DNA of 64,000 bases. Origin: Trichuris trichiura (Eukaryota; Nematoda; Enoplea; Trichinellida; Trichuridae). The notes under the pieces are model-generated. The model ran no database searches and had not been told where the DNA came from. It saw only the letters and a program-made list of their open reading frames with translations. The stretch lies in the NCBI GenBank assembly GCA_037903355.1, contig JBAJFE010000046.1:1-64000 (forward strand). Direction: 5' to 3'. Both the position numbers and the translations under genes were made by a program. Each line of letters opens with the position of its first letter. Position 1 is the first letter of the stretch. This document shows, in pieces, positions 46,253 to 56,700 of the stretch.

Positions 46253-46934
46253 ACTGGTAAATTAGCCTATTATACCTTCTGATGTGAGAATCAGATTTAT
46301 ATCGCACAGAAAAACTAATCATTTCTTCACTGAAATACCATCTTCTAAAAACTACCGCAGAACTCTGTTACAAGAGGTACTATTAATGATGATTAATTAT
46401 TGAAACCCTCAGAATTCCATCAGTATGTCAAAACCATGCCTACATTTGATTTTTTAAATGGCATTCTGAAAGGTTTTTTTTCGCGGTGAAATTCTTAGCC
46501 CAGTAAGCAGGATAATTTGAATTTAGTTTATTTTCGCTTTAGCTTGAGTTTGGTAAAGCAGTATAAAGAATACTTTATCGATTCCCACGGAAAGTATGAC
46601 TTGTCAATAACTCCCTAAGTGCTCATACTCTATGCAGTGTCTGTTATGAATAGCCTACTTGTTTGTTCTGCTAGTTTCATTTAATGATTGAGTTTCTTGT
46701 TCAGATCATAATGAGTAACCGTCTAACGGATTACTTCCTCTTTTGATGCTAGAACGTCAATTCCCTTTCTGCTGCGCTGCATTGTAAAGTCTTGAATTTT
46801 TAAGAAACGCAGTATTTAATGAAAGCCTAACCTCGCAATATCTAATACAAGCCGCAGTTGGTCCACATGGCATTGTGAAAACAGACGGCATCACCGGGAT
46901 AGCACTTGCCTATTTGTGAAAAAATACCATTCAC

Positions 46935-47165
46935 AGCAGTTGTTTCTTACGTTCCTTCAAAACAAGTGGATAGCTGTTCTTTGTTATTTCAAGTTTGTTA
47001 AGTAGGCTGCTCAAGATTTCGCTTTCTATTTGAGAAGTGTGGCATGTTACATTACCCATAGAATGAAGGGAAACTTCACAGTTATTTGTTTCAGACTTGC
47101 ATATCACCTGTTTCCATGCATTAGTCAATTCATTTGAAATATGCCCTTGCACGGCAGACTTGGTG
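46935..47165 (-). CDS. Candidate exon, extracellular-type sequence
   Basis: After acceptor ATCTTTAAG the minus-strand frame reads TKSAVQGHISNELTNAWKQV, then a stretch with three cysteines. A donor (AAACAG|GTGATA) could end the exon after about 55 nt. No family recognised. It may belong to the 5' part of the VWA-ZP gene. Confidence 0.22.
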
Positions 47166-48401
47166 CTTAAAGATCTATTGTTGCATGTCAATGCTACTTG
47201 ATTTATTTCTTTTTCTCATGCGATTAGTAGTTTATCTTTACAATTCGTTCCTGAGTGGTTATTTGAAACAATATTTAAACAAGAAGTCAGTGGGTTTCCA
47301 ATTAACTGGCTGAGACTTCACGTACATTCATTCGTTTTTGTGATTATTTCTATAATGATTTCATACGGCAAATTTGTAACCGCTTTTACTATTAATGCTG
47401 TGCTTAGCAAGCTTGCCAAGGGGATACAAATTCGCTAAATCCTAGCCGGATCTAGCCAATGGTGATGATTTCAATGTTTATGTCATAATTCGCAACAGTC
47501 TTCTCTGAAGCATGCAGAACTCAGTTTGTTCTTTCGCCTGTGAAGCTGACGGAACAGCTGTGATTGACACACGAAGTGAGCTGGTTTCGGAAAGCAGTAA
47601 AAAATTTTTACATCGTGTCACAGTTCGCAATTTTGGAGCTAACGACTCGAGTGGAAAGTAGCCCGGCTATTGAGCCATGACAAACCTTTTCAGTTATACC
47701 GCCCAATTCATTTAATCGCGCAAGGTGAGGTTTGTAACTAAAATTACTATTTGTCAGCGTAATACATGAAAAATGATAAACTGGAACAATTTCAAGTGAT
47801 TTGTCATTTTGATCACGAGCGGTCAGAAAACCTTTGTTACTTGCCGCGTTACAAAGCGCTATGCATTCAAGGAATCACTGGATTAGACATTTTACTCGAT
47901 TTCTTATTTAAGAAACGTACTTGTTTCTCGATGATTGCAACAAGCGCACCCAGACCGCTAATTGCTGCTGCTGATGCTCCGTTCCTGAATTTCCGCTTGG
48001 TTCGACACTTGTTCCGTCCTTGAGTTTACGTTTGCTGGAACTGTTTAAAACATGTGGTAACCCTGAAGACCGAACTGAGTTGTTTAGAAAGTTTTCTTTC
48101 CCGTTCAGTTCTAACGAAGCAGCTTTTTTATCCTAAAGTTTGTCAGGCATTGAAAACTGAACGGTCTTACGTCTTACCGTGATTGTTATGGAATTTTTTC
48201 TTATTGCTAGCACCTTGATTCGCAGAAAAAGAGAGAGAGCATTGCAGCCACACGCGCACCATTCTGTCGTTCCATTTTATTGCTCTTCAAAAGTGTTACT
48301 GTTACGACATCATCTTTTCCTGTGAAATTCAGTCCAGTTACGTTAGTTCCATGTCTGCTTACAAAACTTGTTCAAAGTGAGTTCCGTGACTAGAAACTGA
48401 C

Positions 48402-48617
48402 ATGACTGAAACCAGTTGTGGTGTGAGCGTACGACATGACCGTGCTGAAATTTATGTTAGTTTCAGTCAAGTTCCTTTGAAGAGCAACTTTATTGGCATT
48501 GACATCGAAGGAAACGATGCTTGCTTAACAGATAGGTTTTGTCTGCAACGTGAAAAGAGTTCACAGAAGATATTTCAGCTTTCCGTGCATCATAGACGCA
48601 ACCCTAGCTTGCGTTAA
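48402..48617 (+). CDS. Candidate ZP-domain-like exon
   Basis: The frame includes SCGVSVRHDRAEIYVSFSQV, GIDIEGNDAC and QLSVHHRR. Order and spacing (Cys, about 9-12 residues, E-I/V-x-V, about 20 residues, Cys, then a basic end) parallel the first ZP exon of the VWA-ZP gene ([13 protein letters not shown]...GC...AERR). No further ZP exons were found downstream, so it may be a remnant. Confidence 0.28.
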   Translation: MTETSCGVSVRHDRAEIYVSFSQVPLKSNFIGIDIEGNDACLTDRFCLQREKSSQKIFQLSVHHRRNPSLR

Positions 48618-50467
48618 TAATTCCCAGGTCTTCGGAAAGGAGCTAAGCACTAATCCATAGGAAAGGTGTTGAAAATGCAGGAGGACACAAAACTTGCCTT
48701 TACATTACTAATGCATTTGTGAACGGGGTACTGATTTATTCCTGTTAGAACAACCAGTATGGCCATATTGTTAAGTTTCAAATTTTTCTTCTGTGTGTAA
48801 TGACGACTGAATCGGTGTACGGGGACTACTTAACCGCAAGATGTTTCTCTTCATAAGCCGTAATGCGTTTAATTTAGAATAAATGCGTGAATAACTGATG
48901 GATAATCCGCTGCTGTTCAGTTGCATTCTTCTGGCATGTATCACGTGTGGTTACTTGAACTAACTTCTTTTTTTGGAGTTTTGCATTCCGTTTCCACTTT
49001 TTAGCGAAACACTTTACCTATTATTAATTTCGGCCGCCTTAACATTGCGTGCGCAATTCCTGTTACTCAATTCTTGTTTCTGCTTGGAAATCAGCGGCCC
49101 GGTTAAAACTGATAAGATTAAGGCTCGTCACAACTGTTCTCTTCTTGAATCATCTCTTACGAAAATAAGCTGTCTTGTAACATTCAAGATGTTGCTCCGT
49201 TCTTTTCAAAATTGTACAACCAGTTTCGTCTTCAGCCTGAAAACAGTTGTAGCAATTTTCGCCAGGGCAAGGAGGAGAGAAAATGTTTTCATCACGAAAT
49301 TATGAATGCATTTGAGAGCACTCTTTCGTGTAGTCTAGGTACGTGGCGCCAACTGCCTAACAAAGGAAAGCACTTTTGGCGAGCACCTTGCATTATAACG
49401 AATGGCTATAGGAAACTTCGAGCCAAATGTAGCACATACATTGTTTTCAAACACTAGTTCACGTTTCTCTTCTTTATAAATTCTATTCAGTTTCTTACAA
49501 TAAAGTGAAGCAGGGGCGTAGCTAAGCCAGTAACTAAGATGAAACTGACCGAAGAATTATTCTGCCGTGAACAGGCTAAAATTCTCGTACAATTTCAGTC
49601 TGAAAGAGCGAGCTTTCTTTCAGAATCTAAGAAGAAATACAACCTTGACTTTCTGACCACTGGAATGTTGGCATAAGCAACTTATCGGCACAAAAATTAC
49701 TAGCGCTCTGGCCAGTATTTATCACAGATGACGAAAAGATTACTTCGCGCTGTCTGCACCTATCCTAGCAGTCAACGGCAGGCGCAGTTGAAGGTACGTA
49801 TTTAGAGTGTGCTCTTTTCTGTGATTTGTAAGGATGTTCGGAACCGCTTATTTCCCATCTTCATAATCGAAATTGCAAATTCTCTACTGGGCTACGAAAA
49901 TACGACACTCCCGATGTATGTTCCAACGTTTGAGCAAGTCACAGTTAATTCTCTTTTCACAAGAAACGGAGTTCCAAAAATACTATGAAGTAATATCTTC
50001 GTTTGACTCAGCTTATGATATCGCATGCCATCGTGAAATAGGTTCTAACTCGACTACAGTTTCGTCACAGCTCTGCATACCCTGTTTAGACATTCTTTTA
50101 TCTGGCCCTTTGCAAATCCGTCTCCTTCTAATGCAAGTGACCGTAATGTTCAACGAACTTGATGCCAGTATTCGTTTGGTCCGTATCAACAACTTGTTAA
50201 ATTAGGACACGAATACCGTGACGTCTGAGAAGTATAAACTGAATTTCATATTCTGAAATAGTATGTATCAATGAATGCGAATTGTGAACAAGATGACTAA
50301 ATTCTATGCATCCGGATGATGTTTTTTCCCTACTTTTTCTTTTAAACACGGTAACTGTATCATTAGTTTAAAATGCTTCTTCTAGGAGTTCATAACGGTC
50401 TATTATTGACCAGTTTTTAAGTTCTGATTACCACCTTTGGTTTTGGGCGCGCTTAAGTCATGGGTAA

Positions 50468-50482
50468 TAATAATAATAATAA
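50468..50482 (+). repeat. Short (TAA)n microsatellite
   Basis: Five to six TAA units. No other feature nearby. Confidence 0.6.
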
Positions 50483-50998
50483 CGCAAAGATCGAGTATGT
50501 GCTAGCTTTATTAGGCGACTATTGAAGCCATACGTAGATATTCGTTATCCAGGCCACCACGGACTGGCGGCAAGCACTGCTGTCATACGCTATCATCAAT
50601 AGTTTTTCTCAGACAAGCAGCTGCCACACTGGTTAAAACAGTTTTTAAATCATTCGGCGCCACTCATTTTTAGAAGGAACAGGAACTTGTTCACGTTCGT
50701 GTTGCAAAGATCGTATTGATAAAGTAACCACGCAATGGGAAAGAGGTTTCATGCTTGCATGTTTTTAAAACAGACGTTCTCTTAGTCAGAAAGCATAGTT
50801 TGTTAACTAACTGCTTTAGCAGGCGTTTGCAGAAGTCTTTGTATTCGTTTGTGATGTTTGGCAGGTCCTAACTTTGAGTGCTTACTGATCATTTAAACAT
50901 GGGAATATGATAATTTCATTTCAGCGCAAAGTTAGCGTTTGATTGAAGTTAATTCATGTTGCGTTTCTTTTTATTGTTGCGAAATGTACATTTCGTAG

Positions 50999-51011
50999 AA
51001 CATTATCACTT
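50999..51011 (+). repeat. 13-bp target-site duplication, left
   Basis: AACATTATCACTT, identical to 51258-51270. Confidence 0.75.
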
Positions 51012-51067
51012 TTCATAATGAAAAAATTTATTATGGATAGTTCCCGTTGGTTATGTATATAAAAAGA

Positions 51068-51112
51068 CTCCGGAGCTTTCAGGTCATTCGAGACCGGTCA
51101 TCAGCGGTCTTA
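51068..51112 (-). ncRNA. Hammerhead-like motif, left arm
   Basis: Minus strand: CTGATGA at 51104-51098, helix II GGTC/GACC, GAAA at 51080-51077, GCTC, then CGG opposite CCG before the core, with further AAGA/TCTT pairing after a two-base bulge. Confidence 0.52.
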
Positions 51113-51123
51113 AGTTAACACTT

Positions 51124-51170
51124 AAGACCGCTGATGACGGGTCTCGAATGACTTGAAAGCTCCGGAGTCT
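51124..51170 (+). ncRNA. Hammerhead-like motif, right arm
   Basis: CTGATGA at 51131-51137, helix II GGGTC/GACTT (two G-U pairs), GAAA at 51155-51158, GCTC, then CGG pairing with CCG before the core and TCTT pairing with AAGA beyond a bulge. The best helix I of the set. Confidence 0.55.
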
Positions 51171-51257
51171 TTTTATATACATAACAAACGGGAACTATCC
51201 ATAATAAATTTCTTCATTATGAAAACATATGGTCCCGTACCAAGAAACCACGTTTTC

Positions 51258-51270
51258 AACATTATCACTT
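51258..51270 (+). repeat. 13-bp target-site duplication, right
   Basis: AACATTATCACTT, identical to 50999-51011. Confidence 0.75.
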
Positions 51271-53451
51271 TACCTTAATTATGGCTCTTACCGTAACTGA
51301 CATTGACCATGAAAACTTATGAACTAGTTATAAAATGCTTCGTATTCATAGGTGCATTGTGCTTTAAAGTTCCGTTAGCATTTCATAAGATGCTGTCATT
51401 TGCCCTTAGTTTTGTGCAGGATAATGCAGTGGGTAGCTTGTAGAGCTGAAGTTTAAATGTTTCTTGTTGCCATTAACTAATGTTTTTGATATCAGCTAGT
51501 AGAAATTGGAGCAGTAGATTCATTGAAACCGTTTAGTCATTCTTTGAACGAACTTTACATGAGGTACACTTTCGGATTGGAGTTTCCATTTTATTTGGGC
51601 ATTCTTGTCGACATTACGAACTTATCTTGTACAAATCGCATAGGACTTTGCAAATCCTTGATAAAATTCAAACGTATTTTTAAACAAAACCGAACGATGC
51701 TTTTGCAGTAAACGAACAGACTGTTTTGATTAAATAGGAATATATGTGTTTCCATTTAGTGTGTTTAAAACAGGTTGACATTGAATTGTCAGTTCTGAAA
51801 TGAATAACTCCAAGAAGTACGTGTTAAGCAAGCGCGATTCATCATTTGTGTTCTAAAGATAGTATTTCTTGTGATAGATTTGTTTTCGCTTTGAAACGTT
51901 TACCTTTCATTCGTTATTGTTCGCTTCCATCTGTTCTGCCTATCAAGTTGCTTGCTTCCTGGCAAGTGAAGGGTTATTCATTAGAACAAGTGTGATCAAC
52001 GCATGCTTAGGCAACGAGGCGCTAAGAATTGAGAATATCGTTGTGATCATTTACAGGCATTGCGACAGTTGGTAAGTTTGTGCATTGAGATCTGCACGTT
52101 CATTAACACCAATCAGTTACCTACCACTGTTGAGTTTGTCTTTTAATGCTGTCATGAACTCCCTTACCTTGAGATTATTTTACAGGGCGTTGCAACAGCT
52201 ATTTTTTGCACTCATCCAAATATGACGCATAGCTAAATTTGTGAAAAACGCTCTTGTGAAGGTATGTTGCTGCTGACCGTTTTGTTGCTCCCAGACGGAC
52301 TTCCAGTATGTAATGTGCAACTACATAATTCATAGTATCAATGCTGTAGACCAAATACCAGAATAGACTAACTGCAATGGTAAAACATGGCACACTTCGA
52401 TGTACAATTTGCACAGATTGTCACCCTTAAAATACTCTTCGTCAATTGCTACTCTTTATAATGCAAACTGTCAGGTTAACAACCATGATAGTCTATTTGT
52501 AGCGTAGTTAGAAAGACTTTAACCGCAGTAATTAAGCATTGACGTTTCCTGAATTGTAACTCACTAAAACGAACAAGTGGCATAGTTTGTGCTGCAGATT
52601 GATTGCTTCCTTTGTCTGTCAGAAAGGAAATTATTCTCTGTCTCGCTCCATGTGCGTATTCGTCATGAAAAAATTACAGAGCGTTTATTTAAACCTAAGA
52701 AAAGCGGATCCTCGGAGCTTTCAGAGCTGTTGCATGGTCCGTTATCAATGCAGACGAGTACCGTTCCTGCAAGGCAGGACAAATTATGCAAAAACTTTTG
52801 CAGAGCCGTTTCACTGGCAAATTGCATGACTGTAAATTTCATTTTAGGAACTCGCTTTTTTAACTTAATAATTCTCGCATTGACAATCCGAAGTAACATC
52901 CGTGGGTACGCTTCGTAATCTTACGTTTTGCAACTATGTCCTCATTGCCATCGTTTGCCTATGAGTAGATAAGATACTTGCAGGTAATTAAGGTGTCTTT
53001 TATTAACGAAAACTGCCTTCAGATTTTCGAATATGTAACACTTTTGAAAAAAAGAATATAATTTTTAATTACTGGTGTTCTTTGCGACATCCAGTTCGTG
53101 CAAGTGGACTAACGAGGCCAAACCCTTCTTTATAAGGATTAAGAAAAAGTATTACGCGTGAAAATATTCACAGTAAAGCAACTCGATTCCCACGAGTGCT
53201 TTTCACCGTGAAGAAGGAATTGCAATTCATTCTTCCAAATGCAGACGCTCAAGCGGACGCTATGCTATGCGCCAGTAGTTCCCAGTAAGAGCACTGGTTC
53301 ATTTTGGGGCGCTGAAAGGTCAGAGTAAGTTCTGTTAGCCAGTCAACGAGTTGAAAAGTTTGGACTAATCTTACGCCCAAGAATCTTAAAGATCTTATCT
53401 TAAAGAGCCATTAGGAAGAGGTGAAATCGTACTTTATCCTATCTTCTAGCA

Positions 53452-53710
53452 CGGCCAGAGCGAAACTGTTACCACATGGAAAACCAATTTCAGAGTTAGG
53501 GGCTTTCGGCGCTCAACCATGCTCCGTTTTCAGCGCTCACAAACACAGCCTTTCGTGCGATGAGGGCACTATAAATTATGAAAAAAATCACTTAGATCAG
53601 GCAAAGACAACGCTGGGAAAAGAAAAATTTGATGAAAATAAACAACATAGACGTTTTGATTCTCGTCTTTCAAGACGAATTGAAGAGAGAGAACTACGTA
53701 ACATTTTTAC
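53452..53710 (+). CDS. Candidate exon, unrecognised
   Basis: After an acceptor-like CTATCTTCTAG the frame stays open with TARAKLLPHGKPISELGAFG and a charged, helical end (RRFDSRLSRRIEERELR); a donor ACTAC|GTAACA could close it. No family recognised. It could be a 5' exon of the plus-strand receptor gene seen at 61.9 kb, or chance. Confidence 0.2.
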
Positions 53711-53739
53711 TATTTATAGTGTTCTCACAATTTAAAGGG

Positions 53740-56700
53740 TCTCATCTCCGCTGGTTTTAAAGCTAGTTATTCTTGTGCTAGCCACCGGTTTTTGCTTGCC
53801 GCACTATAAGATGCGATTTCAGGAAATGTTGAAAGGAATTGCATTTTCAATTTCTTATTTCATCTTGTGCTTGAATTGCTCGTTTGGGAGGCGCAGGAAC
53901 AAATTTTTAACACTCGTTTAGTGTTCTCAGTACGTTGTTTCACCTGCAGTTTTGCTGACTCATCAGCGATAACTTCAGTCCTATCAGTTGCCGCGAAATG
54001 GAAGGTTGCTTCTTACTTCATCAACGTCATGACTGAAGTGCCATGAAAAGTGAAGCGAAAGAAAAGAATAAGGAGCAAGTGAATGGCTGGGAACTCAATG
54101 GGGGGGGGGTCTTTGAGTGAACTGCAAAAGGGAGTTCCTCGTGAAAAAAACGGGAAAACCTGTCTAGGCCATACGAGAATTATACCGACAGCGCTTTATT
54201 TATAAAAGGCTGCTTGCATTGCTAATCCACTTTGTACAGTTTGCAATACTAAATTATAGGCTGAAGTCGAAGGCCAAATTCTATTATTGTCTGACTCAAT
54301 AGTAAGAAAGTTCTCATCAGTTGAACTTTGACGCCTTCGCTTGAAAGATTAGTTTGTAAAGAAATAAAACTTGGGAAGCGTTATGTTCTGAAAATGCAAA
54401 TGCATGTTAGTTAGGAACGAGTCTAGCACACGTAAGACGAATATTGAATAACCTTTACTAGCTGCTAACGAGTCCACTAAAGTGAATTTCAATGCAGAAA
54501 TTAAGTTAGCGTTCTGAGGTGACGTGTTGAAGTGATTTTGGCCTGAGTCGACATGTTCAAGCAGGAGACAATAACCACCAGTGCACTGACTAATGCTGAA
54601 AAAATGTTTTTTATTTTCTCAGAAATTCGCAGAAAGTAATTGGAATGAGATCTGTGCTTTGAATTTGGCGAGAAACAAGGTAATTGTTGGTTCCACCCAT
54701 TGCATTGCTGAACAGAGATTTCTTTCGTCCTGGGCATCTCGTCAGAGGTGATGACCTATCAGTATGCTAAAATTGCTGCAAGTCCTCATTAGCGGTTCAA
54801 TTTTTAGATCAGTTAAGCTAGCAAAACCAGTCGCAAGTAAATGAAGCATGATTGTTTCTGTTTTCAGTATATCGGTTTATTGGTAAATGCTGGAATCAAA
54901 ATGAGCCTGAGGTTCCTTATTCGTAAACGCGATTTCACTACGCCGTCAGCAAAGAATGTGCAAGGGGCATTAAAACGTTGGGAATAATAGTGTTTCCATC
55001 GTTACTGACATGAGGAAATAGCTAAAGCAGAGTGTTTTTGCCGGAGGGTGTTACATAGGCTGGACAGTACAATCTTCCCCCATCAGTAACATTCTGCCTT
55101 TGCAGTTCCAACCTATTAGTGACGACGGAAGCAGTAGTTCTTTAAAAGCTTCAATGTTTTTGCGCATTCTTTGCTAATGCGTCAATAAAACAGTTTCTAT
55201 GAATCAGAAGCCTTTTCTTTTACGAATATGTACTCTGTTTCTTAAAGGTTTAGAATTTTTACTTCTTCAGTTTGTGGCCAGTACATAACTGGATGATAGC
55301 CTATGGAAAGTTTGATCTCATTTAATGAATGGAGGGTAATTTATTCTCTCATCTGAGAAAGTGGTAGCACAGGTACATCCCTTCGTGAAGGATAACCGAA
55401 TGACTTGCTGTCATGCCCACTTTGGTCGCGCGAGTTACAAGGTTGCTTGAATGAGAGGTGAGCAACATTTGTTCTTTAATTGCAGTAGATCATGTTTACC
55501 AAAAGAATCAATGCAGTGCAAACTGTCTAGGTGGTTCGTCCCATTTGGAACACAGCGCCATATATCATTACAGGTAATACAGCGGCGCTGGTATTCCAAG
55601 AGCAAATCAATATTCACTAACGTAGTTACCATGTCAAGAGTAGCATCGCAGAAAGTCTGACTACGCTCAGATGACTGGTTTAAACGGCGTTGTCAGTGCA
55701 GGCATGCCCCGCTTTCCAAAGGTCAGTGGAACTGGAGAAGTTGTTCGTAGAACGAAATCTACGTGAATCGGGCGGCAGTTCCTATTATTTTGTCACATCA
55801 GACGAGTTTGTGCAGACCAAGTCCAGAAGAAGACTATTCAGCAGTGCCAAGGACGAAAAATAACATAAGAAATCCAAAAAATTTCTATGGCATACTGAAA
55901 GCCGCAATAAGTTGTAAGGAAGAACTCCATTTAAATTACAAATAGCCTAAGTGCATCGTTGTTACAGTTACTATAAGTGGGAAGATAACGAACTGAAGAC
56001 TGGGACTGCGGGAAGACTGGATGTTCATTTATTGGTACGATGTCGCAGAATCGTCTTCGACAAGTGTCTAACTAATTCCTGCGCGCTTGGGACTGGACAG
56101 TTGGGGTTGATAATCCGTTTTAAAATGTTGTATAGATGTAGAAGCTACTGTATCCTTTCCTCTTTCTTTATGACAGTAGACAAGAATCCCGCAAATCTTT
56201 CGTAACTGGAAAAAAGGCATAAGTTTTGCTTCATAAGTCTTGAAATGTCGTAAACCAGCGTGTATTATGCAGGCTGCCGTTTCAGCGTCTCTTATTGCTC
56301 TTTGTGCCTGCTGCACGCTGATTGTAATCGTTCTCCACTGTCGAGCTAACGCACTCCCGCTGCTCGTGCCCTGTATCTTTAACTGCTGTCATCAGTTGTT
56401 AGTTACCCTTTAAGTTGAGTAAAACCAGGATTTGACTTCGTGACACAGGGCATGCCTATACTAGGATAACATTGATTATGCAAACACAGTCAGATGTAAG
56501 ATTTCGAGACCAGATAAACATTAAAAGCTTGCTGAAGTTAAAGGGTATTTTTGCAGTTCACTAAAGAATGGAATAACTCTGTTCTTGTTGCCTCGCTAAG
56601 GTATAATAAATGCTTTGCAACGGGGAGCATTCGTCAAATTTTCTTAGCGCTGGAACATACATTTCGGAAATAGTTTTCTTCGTTTGTGTCACTTAAATGC

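Larger units (their letters stand above)
51012..51257. mobile_element. Compact 246-bp palindromic element with two hammerhead-like motifs and 13-bp TSD
   Basis: Arms of about 100 bp meet near 51115 (TTAAGTTAACACTTAA). Flanked by exact 13-mers AACATTATCACTT at 50999-51011 and 51258-51270. The right end holds GGTCCCGTACCAAGAAAC, the reverse complement of a sequence near the left end of the PLE (GTTTCTTCGTACGGGACC at 15112-15129, one mismatch), tying it to that PLE family. Each arm carries a hammerhead-like motif. There is no ORF. It looks like two head-to-head PLE termini and nothing else. Confidence 0.8.

Noticed and set aside
53940..54010. Minus-strand CTGATGAG...GTGAAAC string
   Set aside because: No convincing helix II or helix I pairing and no surrounding inverted repeat.
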